Assembly (NCBI GenBank): GCA_021373255.1
Contig: JAJFTD010000041.1
Coordinates: forward strand, 1-64,000
DNA from: a bacterium
GTDB taxonomy: Bacteria; Armatimonadota; UBA5829
Reading direction: 5' to 3'
DNA length: 64,000 nucleotides
Part shown: in pieces, positions 33,425-43,050 of the stretch
How positions within the stretch are numbered: position 1 is the stretch's first letter
How the letters are laid out: each line of letters begins with the position of its first letter
Program-made: the position numbers and the translations under genes
The notes under the pieces: generated by a model
The model's database searches: none
The model's input: only the letters and a program-made list of their open reading frames with translations
Told to the model about the DNA's origin: nothing

Positions 33425-34510
33425 TTGGCTGGTTTATACATAGAGGAACTGCTTACGCAGTTAGTACAGCGTGAGGGCTCTGACCTTCACCTGAGGGCGG
33501 GTCAGCCGCCTATAATGCGTTTACACGGCAAGCTCACTCGCACCGATTACCCGGTCATCGAACGCGTGGAAGATATTATCTATCCAATCCTGAACGATGA
33601 ACGGCGCAAACGGCTTGAAGAGTATATGGAGCTTGACCTCTCATATGAGATTAAGGGTGTATCCCGCTACCGCGTTAACTGCTTTAAGCAGCGCGGCTAC
33701 ATGGGGGCTGTGCTGCGCGCTATCCCGATCAAGATTAAGACTATCGACGATCTGGGGCTGCCGCAAGTCACCAAGCAGATATGTCTCAAGCCCAGAGGGC
33801 TGATATTGGTAACGGGTCCGACCGGTTCCGGTAAGTCCACAAGCCTGGCGGCTATGATAAACCATATCAATGTTAACGAAAAAGCGCACATAATCACTAT
33901 CGAGGACCCTATCGAGTTTGTGCATGATGACATACAATGTTCGGTAAACCAGCGCGAACTTGAGTTGGACACGCATTCATTTGCGGCGGCTCTGAAGCAC
34001 GTTTTGAGGCAAGACCCGGACGTGATCCTGGTCGGTGAGATGCGCGACCTTGAAACCATCTCGCTGGCGATCACTGCTGCTGAAACCGGCCACCTCGTGT
34101 TCGGAACTCTGCACACGACAGATGCTCCGCAGACCATCGACCGCGTTATCGACGTTTTCCCGCCTGAACAGCAGAGCCAGATCAGAATGCAGCTTTCAGT
34201 TGTTATACAGGCGGTTATTTCTCAGCAGCTTCTTCCGAGGATTGATGCCAAGGGAGGACGAATCGCCTCTTTTGAAGTTATGGTTGCCACTCCCGCCATC
34301 CGGTCACTTATCCGCGAGGGCAAAACCCACCAGATTTACTCGGATATCCAGGCGGGTGGCGAGCATGGAATGATCTCGCTCGATCAGTATCTCATTGGTC
34401 TGCTGCGCAGGCGCCTTGTTAATTACCAGGACGCGCTGTCCAAGTCTTCGAGCCCGCGCGAGTTTGAGCGGATGGCAGCCAAAGCTCTACAGGGAGTGAT
34501 AGCGAAATGA
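33425..34510 (+). CDS. pilT: PilT-like ATPase 2
   Basis: 361 residues from a TTG with GAGGTGAC upstream. Walker A GPTGSGKSTSL, Asp box TIEDPIEFVHD, Walker B DVILVGEMRD, His box TGHLVFGTLHTT and the PilT-type AIRSLIREGKTHQ at the C-terminus. Cytosolic motor that would act at the base of a type IV pilus. The next copy starts inside its stop codon. Confidence 0.92.
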   Translation: MAGLYIEELLTQLVQREGSDLHLRAGQPPIMRLHGKLTRTDYPVIERVEDIIYPILNDERRKRLEEYMELDLSYEIKGVSRYRVNCFKQRGYMGAVLRAIPIKIKTIDDLGLPQVTKQICLKPRGLILVTGPTGSGKSTSLAAMINHINVNEKAHIITIEDPIEFVHDDIQCSVNQRELELDTHSFAAALKHVLRQDPDVILVGEMRDLETISLAITAAETGHLVFGTLHTTDAPQTIDRVIDVFPPEQQSQIRMQLSVVIQAVISQQLLPRIDAKGGRIASFEVMVATPAIRSLIREGKTHQIYSDIQAGGEHGMISLDQYLIGLLRRRLVNYQDALSKSSSPREFERMAAKALQGVIAK

Positions 34511-35586
34511 GTCAGATGAATCTTCAGGTGCTTGATGACTTGCTGAGAATATTGGTGACCAGAGATGGGTCGGACCTGCATGTCAAGGCGCACAACTACC
34601 CATTGATCAGGGTGCATGGCGACTTGGTTCCGCTTAAAGAGTATCCTGTACTGACGCCGGAAGACACCAAAGCGTTGGCTTATAGCGTGATGAATGAGAA
34701 ACGGCAGCAGCAGTTTGAAGAAGAACTGGAAATGGACCTTGCTTACGAAATTCCAGAGCTCAGCCGATTCCGAACCAACATCATGCAGCAGCGGGGTATG
34801 ATAAGCATTGTAATGAGAGCCATTCCGACCAAGGTCAAGACAATGGATGAACTTGGTCTACCGGCTGTCTGTCGTTACTTTGCCGAAAGACCGAGAGGAA
34901 TGGTATTGGTTACCGGCCCTACCGGTTCGGGTAAGTCCACGACTCTGGCTGCGATGATCGACTATATCAACTCCACTCGCTCAGAACACATAATGACGGT
35001 TGAGGACCCTGTTGAGTTTGTGCACGAGTGCAAGTTGTCTCTTATCAACCAGCGCGAACTTGGAGCTGATACACTTTCGTTTAACAACGCTCTGAAGTAT
35101 GTTTTGAGGCAGGACCCGGACGTGATTCTGGTCGGTGAAATGCGCGACCTTGAAACTATCCACCTTGCTATCACCGCCGCTGAAACAGGCCACCTTGTTT
35201 TCGCGACCTTGCACACTCAAGACTCCACCCAGACTGTTGACCGTATTATCGACGTCTTTCCAAACTACCAGCAGGCGCAGATCAGGATGCAGCTTGCCAA
35301 CAACCTTATTGGTATCTGCTCCCAGACCCTGCTCAAACGCTGCGATAATAATGGACGAGTCGCGGCATTCGAAACCCTGGTGAATACCTCGGCTATCAGA
35401 AATCTTATTCGTGAGTCAAAGACATTCCAGATCGGCTCGATGATCCAGACCGGTGGCAAACAGGGAATGATGACCTTGGACCAATACCTTGCCGCACTTG
35501 TGAAAAAAGGAATGGTTACCAGGGACGAGGCGTTCTCAAGATCGTCCAACCCACGGGAGTTCAGTGCGCTGTTGGAAGTAAGCTAA
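34507..35586 (+). CDS. pilT: PilT-like ATPase 3
   Basis: 359 residues. Walker A GPTGSGKSTTL, TVEDPVEFVHE, DVILVGEMRD, TGHLVFATLHTQ, and the classical PilT signature AIRNLIRESKTFQ. It starts with ATGA overlapping the stop of the previous gene, so translation is coupled. Very close to copy 2, which suggests recent duplication. Confidence 0.93.
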   Translation: MSQMNLQVLDDLLRILVTRDGSDLHVKAHNYPLIRVHGDLVPLKEYPVLTPEDTKALAYSVMNEKRQQQFEEELEMDLAYEIPELSRFRTNIMQQRGMISIVMRAIPTKVKTMDELGLPAVCRYFAERPRGMVLVTGPTGSGKSTTLAAMIDYINSTRSEHIMTVEDPVEFVHECKLSLINQRELGADTLSFNNALKYVLRQDPDVILVGEMRDLETIHLAITAAETGHLVFATLHTQDSTQTVDRIIDVFPNYQQAQIRMQLANNLIGICSQTLLKRCDNNGRVAAFETLVNTSAIRNLIRESKTFQIGSMIQTGGKQGMMTLDQYLAALVKKGMVTRDEAFSRSSNPREFSALLEVS

Positions 35587-35635
35587 TTCGAGCTACGGAA
35601 TTCACGAGTATTTCAGAGCTATTCAGCGCGCTTCC

Positions 35636-35664
35636 TTGACACGGCCCTCCGGGTCTTGTAACAT
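35636..35664 (+). promoter_or_regulatory. promoter of the SurA-like gene
   Basis: TTGACA (35636-35641), 17-base spacer, TAACAT (35659-35664). The start codon lies 47 bases downstream. Confidence 0.7.
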
Positions 35665-35710
35665 TAAAGATATAACTGTGTTTACCACTCTTTTGGAGGA
35701 GTTTTCCTGA

Positions 35711-37312
35711 ATGGGCATTTATGCATTGCGAACGAATTTTGGCCACCACTTCAAGTGGGGATTGCTATTCATCGCCCTGATATTCTTTGTTGGTGCTATT
35801 TGGCAGTTCGGTGTTGCCCCGTCCGGTAAGAATGGGGGCAGCCCTGGGGGCAACGTTGTGGTAGCCACCGTCAACGGTCAGGATATCACACGTAGTGATT
35901 TCGATGCTGCGTGGGAGCAGGCGTCGGCTCAGGCAAGGGAACGAGGCATTCGCTCACCCCTGCAATATGCCGAACTGAGAGCTGCGATCTTCCAGCAGAT
36001 GATTCAAGGCAAGCTTATTTTGAGCGCCGCTGAGCGTGAGGGTGTTGATGTCAGTGATCGCGCGGTTAGAGATGAAGTTGAAAAGTTCGTAGTCGAAAGT
36101 CTCAAAGCTCAGCGCCAAGGTATAATGGGCAGCAGTCTCACCAAGAAGCAGGCAAAGCTGGATCCAAGAAAGGATTCTGAGTATAAGAAGCAGCTTGGCA
36201 GCATTGGTAGATCAATCTCCGATGCCGAGCAAGCAGCCCGCGCTCAGATTCCTGAAGACCAGGTAAGAGCGAAGATTGCCTACGAGGGAATCTCCAGGAA
36301 GATGAAGGAGAGCATCGGCTCGGTTACGGACAAGAATGTCCAGGACAGCTATAACGCATACAAGATTCGCCAGATTTTGCTGACAGGTCTTCCCAAGGGT
36401 CAGATGAAGACCCGCGCACAGAAGATTTTGAGCGAGGCTAGAGGCGGGGCGGACTTCACCGCACTTGCGAAAGCTAATGCTATGGGCCCGTTCAAGGCCA
36501 ATGGCGGCCAGATGGAGTATACATTCGATAGCCGCTTTATGCTGCCGACCGAGGTCAGAAACACCATCGAAAAGATGAAGCCGGGTGGCCTCAGCCCTGC
36601 GATTGAAACCAGCTTCGGCACTTATATTGTGAAGCTTGAGGCAGTCACGCCCAAACTTCCTGCCAAGTTGGACAAGAAGACCATGGACGAGCGCCGCAAG
36701 CAGATCGCGCAGGACCGTGAGATGGCTGCCGGGATGGAGTTCGAGAACAGGATGCGGAAGAACCAGGATGTGAAGGTTACTGATCCTGAGCTTCGCGCAT
36801 ACTGGGACTACAGCCAGGCTATGCAATCCTATGGCGATCAGGCGAAGATGAAGAAGCTTATGGAAGACGCAACATCTTCCTTGATTTCTGCTCATGCTAA
36901 GCGACCGAGCGACTCTATCGTCAGCGCGAAGCTCGCTCAACTGCTTTACCAGCAAGGCAAAGTCAGTGATAGTATTACTATCCTTTATCCGATGCTTGAG
37001 GGCAAGAGTGCCAGTGTTGAGGGTGCTGATCTCAGGGTGTTGTTAGGTGACATGCTGGTTGCAAAGAGCCAGAAAGATAAGCCTGCTGACAAGGCCGCCA
37101 CTTTGGGCAAGGCTATAAAGCAGTATGAGATCGCCAGCGAGATCGAGAAGCGCGATGTTAATATCCACCAGCAGCTCATCGGCAAGTTCAAGCAATTGGG
37201 CATGGCTGACAAAGCCGCCGCCGAGCAGCAGTGGGTTAGCGATTATCAAAAGAAGATGGATGCTATGAAAGCAGAGCAGCAGCCGGCTGGTAGGCCTGCA
37301 CCGAAGAAGTAA
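35711..37312 (+). CDS. membrane-anchored SurA/PrsA-like peptidyl-prolyl isomerase
   Basis: 533 residues. An N-terminal anchor helix (KWGLLFIALIFFVGAIWQF) is followed by SurA-type N-domain helices (VNGQDITRSDFDAAWEQ), then a parvulin domain from about residue 215 (IRQILLTG, GGADFTALAKANA, ETSFGTYIVKLEAV). The C-terminal 150 residues have TPR-like helices. It is probably an extracytoplasmic foldase. GGAGGAG precedes the ATG. A separate promoter and terminator make it a single-gene unit. Confidence 0.85.
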   Translation: MGIYALRTNFGHHFKWGLLFIALIFFVGAIWQFGVAPSGKNGGSPGGNVVVATVNGQDITRSDFDAAWEQASAQARERGIRSPLQYAELRAAIFQQMIQGKLILSAAEREGVDVSDRAVRDEVEKFVVESLKAQRQGIMGSSLTKKQAKLDPRKDSEYKKQLGSIGRSISDAEQAARAQIPEDQVRAKIAYEGISRKMKESIGSVTDKNVQDSYNAYKIRQILLTGLPKGQMKTRAQKILSEARGGADFTALAKANAMGPFKANGGQMEYTFDSRFMLPTEVRNTIEKMKPGGLSPAIETSFGTYIVKLEAVTPKLPAKLDKKTMDERRKQIAQDREMAAGMEFENRMRKNQDVKVTDPELRAYWDYSQAMQSYGDQAKMKKLMEDATSSLISAHAKRPSDSIVSAKLAQLLYQQGKVSDSITILYPMLEGKSASVEGADLRVLLGDMLVAKSQKDKPADKAATLGKAIKQYEIASEIEKRDVNIHQQLIGKFKQLGMADKAAAEQQWVSDYQKKMDAMKAEQQPAGRPAPKK

Positions 37313-37351
37313 GTTACAGAAGTAAAGCTATCTGTTGAATGCTGATTATGT

Positions 37352-37381
37352 GGGGGAACTATACTCGGTTCCCCCATTTTT
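37352..37381 (+). terminator. intrinsic terminator of the SurA-like gene
   Basis: GGGGGAAC (37352-37359) pairs with GTTCCCCC (37368-37375), loop of 8 bases, then ATTTTT. Typical Rho-independent form. It ends only 10 bases before the rsmI start. Confidence 0.85.
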
Positions 37382-37391
37382 GGTTGTATAT

Positions 37392-38249
37392 ATGCCTGGA
37401 ACTCTCTACATAGTCGCTACGCCTATAGGTAACCTCGAAGATATCAGTTTCCGTGCTCTTCGCACGCTCAAGGAATCGGATATCATCGCGGCTGAGGATA
37501 CACGCGTCACGCGCAAGCTCCTTAGCCATTTCGACATTCACACTCCCATGATCTCCTACCAGCAACACAGTGGAGCAAGACGTGCTGAAGAAATTGCGCA
37601 GATGCTTCTGGATGGCAAGAACGTAGCCCTGGTCTCAGATGCAGGCACGCCCGGCATATCCGATCCGGGTCACGAGCTTATTGCCCTGTGCATCGCCGAT
37701 GGCATACCGGTGCTCTCAGTGCCCGGACCTACGGCGATCATCACCGCACTGGTAGTATCCGGCTTGCCGACAGCGCACTTTGCATTCGATGGCTTTCCAC
37801 CTCGCAAAGGGAGCGAGAGAGTAGCATTTTTTGAGAGCCTCAAGCGTGAGATGCGAACTATCTGCCTGTACGAATCTCCACAGCGGATGATTAGCACTCT
37901 TGAGACCATTCGCGATGTACTGGAAGACCGGCCTATAGCGATAATACGCGAGGCCACCAAGATGTTCGAAGAAGTCTTTAGGGGAAATGCGGTAGGCGCT
38001 ATTGAATATTTTTCGCAAAAGAGACCACGTGGTGAGTTCGTGATCATAATCGGTGGAGCATCACCCGGCCTGGATAGTGAACAAGAGCTGCCTGAGTTGA
38101 GTCTGGAGGCGCGTCTGATAGAACTGATGGATTCAGGAATGTCGGAGCGTGATGCGGTTCGGCAGGGGATGATCGAATTCAAATTGCCAAGGCGGCAGGT
38201 CTACACAGCGGCGCTCAAGATCAAAGCTGATCGGGAGCCTCAAGCCTGA
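37392..38249 (+). CDS. rsmI: 16S rRNA (cytidine-2'-O)-methyltransferase RsmI
   Basis: 285 residues. RsmI motifs: MPGTLYIVATPIGNLEDIS, RALRTLKESDIIAAEDTRVTRKLL, HSGARRAEEIAQML, VSDAGTPGISDPGHEL and VPGPTAIITALVVSGLP. It methylates the ribose of C1402 in 16S rRNA. The ATG at 37392 lies right after the terminator hairpin and has no evident ribosome site, so it may be leaderless or start elsewhere. It converges on and overlaps the SpoIID-like gene by 29 bp. Confidence 0.93.
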   Translation: MPGTLYIVATPIGNLEDISFRALRTLKESDIIAAEDTRVTRKLLSHFDIHTPMISYQQHSGARRAEEIAQMLLDGKNVALVSDAGTPGISDPGHELIALCIADGIPVLSVPGPTAIITALVVSGLPTAHFAFDGFPPRKGSERVAFFESLKREMRTICLYESPQRMISTLETIRDVLEDRPIAIIREATKMFEEVFRGNAVGAIEYFSQKRPRGEFVIIIGGASPGLDSEQELPELSLEARLIELMDSGMSERDAVRQGMIEFKLPRRQVYTAALKIKADREPQA

Positions 38250-39510
38250 TATCCAGAAGAACGGGCAAAGGCTGTTCCTTGGCCATGTCTTTGCCTGCAC
38301 CCTTTGAAGCCGCTTTGTGGATATCCTGATGTGTGGTTTGAGCCGTTGTCTGTGATGCCGCCGGAGTAATTGCAGTGCCGGGGAAATAATGCGCTAGAAT
38401 CTGCTCGCAGGTAAGGCTGTGTGGAGGCAGCGCAAGGCCCTTTGCCCCGGTCTGGCACATCCCCACGCCGTGTCCGAATCCTTTACCCTTAATGGCAACT
38501 CCACCGTCCGTCGTTGATTCGATAGAAAATAGTGTACTCTTGAGCCCCAGAGCGGACCTGATTTTTTCCCCGCTTATCTGGTTTTTGCCGGTCGAACTGG
38601 TGATCTCCACTTCCAAAGCTCTCCCCGATGCCTCGGTTTTGGAGATAACAACACTGAGCAGTCCATCAGCCCCTTTTACACCAGCTTTTATGAGCTTAAC
38701 CGCCAAGTCGTGCAGGGTATAGTTCTGCTCCCAGCAAATGTGAGGAATATCATCAGGGTCCACCACGCCGCACAGATATGGGAATGAGCGGGTGGGGTTT
38801 TCGCTGGAGTAGTTTCGAGTGGCTCCGCCGCAATCGGTGGAATACATGACATCCGCGATTTGTCCGTCGAATGTCAGCACCATCCCCTTCGTATCAAGCA
38901 CAGCCTGAGTGCTCTTAGGCTTCTCAGCCAATACGCCGCCGTAGGTTTGACAATGACTTGTGTCGCATATCCTGAACCCTTGCGCCGCGTGCTTACGCGA
39001 GTTTCTAAGGGCATAGGTCCGCGCAGAAATCGCCTGTGCCTTGATCGCCTCCTCAGGATAGCTATCCGGCATTTCGGATGGCAACACACCAAGCAGGTAA
39101 TCATCCACATCCACCACGTTTACCACCCGCAGCGCACCGTTCTTTGCAGACACCTCAACCGATCCGCGATACTTCCGCGTTCGGCCGTTAGACACCAGGC
39201 TGAGAATAGCAGATGGATCATTAGGAGCCGCCAACACCGCGCCATCACTCAAGACAGCCTCGCCAGCGCCGCTCTTTACAGAAACCTTTGAACCCTGCAC
39301 GCTCAGGATAAGATCAGTCCCCTCAGCCACCAGGCTCTCCCCGGTATCCACCCGTGAAACGCTCAGACTCGGAGAAGCGCTCAATGTTAACTGAGCCGCG
39401 CTATTATAGCCCGTAAGCCCCACGCGAATGCTCTCAGCAAACGCCGACCCGTGCGCAAGGGCAGCCATCCAAACCATCGCTAACCCTGCCATCCAAGCGC
39501 GCCTCAACAT
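38221..39510 (-). CDS. SpoIID/LytB-domain secreted protein
   Basis: 429 residues. Signal peptide MLRRAWMAGLAMVWMAALA ending near AFA. The SpoIID domain spans about 130-380: VDDYLLGVLPSEMP with the catalytic Glu, AIKAQAISARTYAL, STDCGGATRNYSSENP and KGFGHGVGMCQTGAKGLA. SpoIID-type proteins are lytic transglycosylases acting on peptidoglycan, found also in non-sporulating bacteria. A TTG three codons upstream is an alternative start. Confidence 0.87.
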   Translation of the reverse strand: MLRRAWMAGLAMVWMAALAHGSAFAESIRVGLTGYNSAAQLTLSASPSLSVSRVDTGESLVAEGTDLILSVQGSKVSVKSGAGEAVLSDGAVLAAPNDPSAILSLVSNGRTRKYRGSVEVSAKNGALRVVNVVDVDDYLLGVLPSEMPDSYPEEAIKAQAISARTYALRNSRKHAAQGFRICDTSHCQTYGGVLAEKPKSTQAVLDTKGMVLTFDGQIADVMYSTDCGGATRNYSSENPTRSFPYLCGVVDPDDIPHICWEQNYTLHDLAVKLIKAGVKGADGLLSVVISKTEASGRALEVEITSSTGKNQISGEKIRSALGLKSTLFSIESTTDGGVAIKGKGFGHGVGMCQTGAKGLALPPHSLTCEQILAHYFPGTAITPAASQTTAQTTHQDIHKAASKGAGKDMAKEQPLPVLLDIRLEAPDQL

Positions 39511-39618
39511 CCTGTCCAAAGGCCCTCCACGTCCTGATCAACTTGCCTCCAAGGGTAACACTCCTCCCAAGCTGTGTCAAGACTTAGGATAAGACGGTTT
39601 AGGTGGTTTTATGTGCTA

Positions 39619-40485
39619 TTAAGGCTGACTTGCAGGCGCATTTGATGTTCGCCTTGATACCACCCAGCGTCCGATCACCCACGGAATGAGCATAACCCCG
39701 ACGATCTCTACTGAAAATTTGATGGCTCGGATAAGGTGAATTGCATCATGGGTCCTGCTTCCAGAATAATAACCTACAAACGCCGCAACAGGACTGATAA
39801 TGAAAATCAATCGTATGAACCGTCTGCGGTGGTTTGCTGCTTGTACCCATGTTGCGCCTATGAACATAGAGGCTAGGCAGATACCTGATAATGCGGTCAG
39901 TATGAACGTTTTCGTTGCATGATGTGGAAACAGTCGCATCCCGCCAAGCCCACAAGCGAAGATGATTAATATGCTAGCCTGCAATATTAGATATCGGCGT
40001 TTATTAGTGGGTGCCATTTCTACGCATGGTTCTTCTTGCATAGTAGGTTCAATAGCCTTATCAGGGTAGATGCGACGGAATAGGAGCATGCCCGCCATAT
40101 AACCTACGGCATTTGCTATGATGAATAATAGCAATGGAAGCAGATAATGCATCTTGAGCATCATCGTATATCTATGATCTGGCGGTATACGGTAGATACC
40201 AGTCATCTGGTTAGTTGCACCAATGAATAGTGCACATGGCCCGATAATTACACCTAATGCCGCGTATATTCGCTGCGTGCGATCTTCGGGTTGGGACCGG
40301 TAGCCTAGGACAAAGCCGAAGACCATCATGCATATACAAGCAAAGGCAGTTCTCAGGGAATAGGATGTAGTAAGCAGTTTAGTATATGTGGCTAGGATAA
40401 ATAATGCTAAAAGAATGATTAATAAAGTTACTTGGGCCTTCCAATTAGGCAATAGGGCGCTTTGCGACGTCTGTTGATCCTCCAA
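39619..40485 (-). CDS. hypothetical polytopic membrane protein
   Basis: 288 residues from a TTG with AGGAGGGTC upstream. Eight or so hydrophobic helices (QVTLLIILLALFILATYT, ILQASILIIFACGLGGMRL, FIISPVAAFVGYYSG). A cytosolic loop in the middle carries EPTMQEEPCVEMAPTNKRR. I cannot assign a family. Confidence 0.65.
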   Translation of the reverse strand: MEDQQTSQSALLPNWKAQVTLLIILLALFILATYTKLLTTSYSLRTAFACICMMVFGFVLGYRSQPEDRTQRIYAALGVIIGPCALFIGATNQMTGIYRIPPDHRYTMMLKMHYLLPLLLFIIANAVGYMAGMLLFRRIYPDKAIEPTMQEEPCVEMAPTNKRRYLILQASILIIFACGLGGMRLFPHHATKTFILTALSGICLASMFIGATWVQAANHRRRFIRLIFIISPVAAFVGYYSGSRTHDAIHLIRAIKFSVEIVGVMLIPWVIGRWVVSRRTSNAPASQP

Positions 40486-40722
40486 GGGACCCTCCTGCTT
40501 TACTGATTTCTTGGTGCACGTGCTTGAGTATGTCGCATATTTGAATGAATGTCAATACTCATGTTCAACGTGGTCTTTAAGGCGGCTCGGTTGGGGTGAT
40601 GTGCCAGCTCAACTCATTCCCCACCATCTAGCTATCAATCATCCAACTCTCCTTGACATTCAATCCCAAAGTCTAGGACAATGGTGCGTGGGAATAAAAG
40701 TATAAAAACGCACGAGGAACGA

Positions 40723-41574
40723 ATGAAAGGTTTATGCGAGTGCGAGATAATCGCGCAGAGTGAGATATCACCGGGGGTGGTTCGGACGCTGCTCACGGGG
40801 CCTGAGATAGCCAATGAGGCTAAACCGGGGCAGTTTGTGAATGTTCAGGTGGCCAGAACAACCACCGATCCCCTGCTTCGCCGTCCGTTTTCAGTCCACG
40901 CGGTATACCCGGACCAGGGGGTGTATTCGCTGCTGTATGTGATGGTGGGGCGTGGGACGGCGTTGTTGAATAAAATCCAGCCCGGCGATTATGTGAGTGT
41001 GGTCGGGCCGCTGGGGCGGGGGTTTGACCTGGGCGATTCGCCGGATGCCGAGCACATAGTGATTGCGGGAGGCTGCGGCGCGGCACCTCTGCACTTTCTG
41101 TGCGATGATTTATGCAACAAGTGGGGCTGTGAGAAAGTAAAAGTGCTCACCGGCGGCCGGAGTAAAAATGCAGTCCTGTGTGAAGCCGAGTTCAGGTCGC
41201 ACGGAGTAGACGTTGCAGTCTCTACCGATGACGGCACCTACGGCCACCACGGCGTAGTCACCGAACTCCTACAACGCTACCTAGACAATGACGCACAACG
41301 CACAACGCACAACGCGCAACGTCCCTTCCGCATCTACTCCTGCGGTCCCCATGCTATGATGCGCGAGGTCGCAAGGATATGTGCAGAGGCTGGGGTGCAC
41401 GACGTGCAGTTATCACTCGAAAACAATATGGCCTGTGGAATCGGCGTGTGCACCGGCTGTGTGCAGAAGATCAAAGGCCCGATGAAGAATGACAAATCCG
41501 GTCAGAACTGGCATTACGAGCGCGTGTGCAAGGACGGCCCTGTGTTCAACGCGGAGGATATAATATGGGAATAG
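40723..41574 (+). CDS. pyrK: dihydroorotate dehydrogenase electron-transfer subunit PyrK, with repeat-encoded insertion
   Basis: 283 residues from the ATG at 40723, which has GAGGAAC upstream. FAD-binding motif [14 protein letters not shown]-binding [15 protein letters not shown], and the [2Fe-2S] ligands [11 protein letters not shown] ... RVCKDGPVF. With PyrD it transfers electrons to NAD+. The segment [14 protein letters not shown], between VTELLQRYL and FRIYSCGP, is encoded by four 7-bp ACGCACA-type repeats (41291-41318) that also occur between genes. Confidence 0.92.
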   Translation: MKGLCECEIIAQSEISPGVVRTLLTGPEIANEAKPGQFVNVQVARTTTDPLLRRPFSVHAVYPDQGVYSLLYVMVGRGTALLNKIQPGDYVSVVGPLGRGFDLGDSPDAEHIVIAGGCGAAPLHFLCDDLCNKWGCEKVKVLTGGRSKNAVLCEAEFRSHGVDVAVSTDDGTYGHHGVVTELLQRYLDNDAQRTTHNAQRPFRIYSCGPHAMMREVARICAEAGVHDVQLSLENNMACGIGVCTGCVQKIKGPMKNDKSGQNWHYERVCKDGPVFNAEDIIWE

Positions 41575-42485
41575 CATCACCTGACCTCAGCGTGAAGATC
41601 GGCAAGATTGAGATGAAGAACCCGGTGACGGTTGCCTCCGGCACATTCGGGTTCGGCCAGGAAATGGCTGATTTTTATGACCTCAGCCGCTTGGGCGCGA
41701 TCGTAGTGAAAGGCACATCCCTCGATCCCTGGTTCGGCAATCCATACCCGCGAACGGTAGAAACACCGTCGGGTATGCTGAATGCCATCGGCCTGCAAAA
41801 CGACGGCTTGGAGTCGTTCCTGAGTGAGAAGCTGCCGTTCCTGAGGCAGTTCGACGTGCCAGTGATAGTGAATGTGGTTGGCCAGAGTGTGGAGGAATAC
41901 GCCGAAGTCGCCGCCGCGCTGGACAAGGCTGAGGGAGTCGCGGGGTTGGAACTCAATCTGTCCTGCCCTAATGTGAAGAAAGGCTGCATGATCTTCGGAA
42001 GCACCCCCGAGGGCATCGCAGAAGTAATCCGCGCGGTTCGCAAACGCACTGGGCTCACCCTGATAACTAAGCTCTCCCCCAATGTTACGGACATTGTATC
42101 AATAGCCCAAGCAGCCGTCGAAGCAGGCAGCGACGCACTCTCGTTGATCAACACCCTCCTGGGAACCGCCATTGACCCGTGGAAGCGTAAGTTTAGGTTA
42201 GCCAACATCACCGGCGGCCTCTCCGGCCCCGCAGTCAAGCCTGTAGCTTTGAGGATGGTCTGGCAGGTGGCGAGCGCGGTCGATGTCCCAATTATAGGTA
42301 TGGGCGGCATAATGAACGCAATGGATGCTGTGGAGTTCATGCTGGCCGGTGCCGATGCGATAGCAGTAGGTACCGGAAATTTCGTGAACCCAATGGCTGC
42401 CGTTGAGATCGTTACCGGCATCGAAGAATATCTGAAAGCCACCAACATAAGCGATGTGAAGAAGATTGTTGGCGCGGTGAATTAG
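41565..42485 (+). CDS. pyrD: dihydroorotate dehydrogenase, NAD+-linked catalytic subunit PyrD (class 1B)
   Basis: 306 residues. FMN-binding TIM barrel with [34 protein letters not shown] (contains the class 1 catalytic Cys), [11 protein letters not shown] and [11 protein letters not shown]. It oxidises dihydroorotate to orotate in pyrimidine synthesis. GCGGAGGATA lies before the ATG, which sits inside the pyrK end (10-bp overlap), typical of the pyrK-pyrD operon. Confidence 0.94.
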   Translation: MGIASPDLSVKIGKIEMKNPVTVASGTFGFGQEMADFYDLSRLGAIVVKGTSLDPWFGNPYPRTVETPSGMLNAIGLQNDGLESFLSEKLPFLRQFDVPVIVNVVGQSVEEYAEVAAALDKAEGVAGLELNLSCPNVKKGCMIFGSTPEGIAEVIRAVRKRTGLTLITKLSPNVTDIVSIAQAAVEAGSDALSLINTLLGTAIDPWKRKFRLANITGGLSGPAVKPVALRMVWQVASAVDVPIIGMGGIMNAMDAVEFMLAGADAIAVGTGNFVNPMAAVEIVTGIEEYLKATNISDVKKIVGAVN

Positions 42486-42522
42486 ACGTGGCTTGAAGCC
42501 TATTACGGCACATATATAATAA

Positions 42523-42550
42523 AGCCCCGGCGATGATTCTCGCTGGGGCT
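42523..42550 (-). terminator. terminator of the GlsB-like gene
   Basis: On the minus strand AGCCCCAGCGA pairs with TCGCCGGGGCT (one G-T pair), 6-base loop, followed by TTATTATAT. It also lies after pyrD and may act in both directions. Confidence 0.75.
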
Positions 42551-42610
42551 CCATACAGGCACGATGAAGTTCTTGATCTCATCGCTCTGTTGTGTTGTCC
42601 AAAGAAACAG

Positions 42611-42892
42611 TTATACCTGCCGAACTCCTCGGCGACCATGCCCGGCTATTGCGCGCCAGATCAGCAGAAAGACTACGGCACCGATAAACGCAACAAGTAT
42701 GCTGCCGATGTTTATGCCCGTAACGCCTCCCATTCCGAGAGCGCGGAATATCCAGCCGCCCACCAAGGCGCCTACTATTCCCGCTATCAAGTCGCCCAAT
42801 ATGCCGCCTGGCCCGGGTTCTGGACCCGGTAGTGCAAGTCTTGCGAGAAAGCCAGCTATCAGCCCGACTACGATCCAAGCTAGTATGCTCAT
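42611..42892 (-). CDS. GlsB/YeaQ/YmgE family small membrane protein
   Basis: 93 residues. Three helices: ILAWIVVGLIAGFLARLAL, GGILGDLIAGIVGALVGGWIF and IGSILVAFIGAVVFLLIW, with the LPGPEPGPGG loop typical of this stress-related family (transglycosylase-associated). GGGGAGGTAAAGAGA before the ATG is an excellent ribosome site. The function in the family is not well defined. Confidence 0.92.
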   Translation of the reverse strand: MSILAWIVVGLIAGFLARLALPGPEPGPGGILGDLIAGIVGALVGGWIFRALGMGGVTGINIGSILVAFIGAVVFLLIWRAIAGHGRRGVRQV

Positions 42893-43050
42893 TCTCTTTA
42901 CCTCCCCGTATGCCTAGCGATCAGGGCATGCGGCTATGCTACCAAACACGTTAGCTATCTACATGTTACCCCAAGGATGCAGGTTGATATGCCGTGCAGA
43001 AGACTGTTGTGTTATTCATCTTCCGGGTTGGGTGTTTTGCCTTTATCTCT

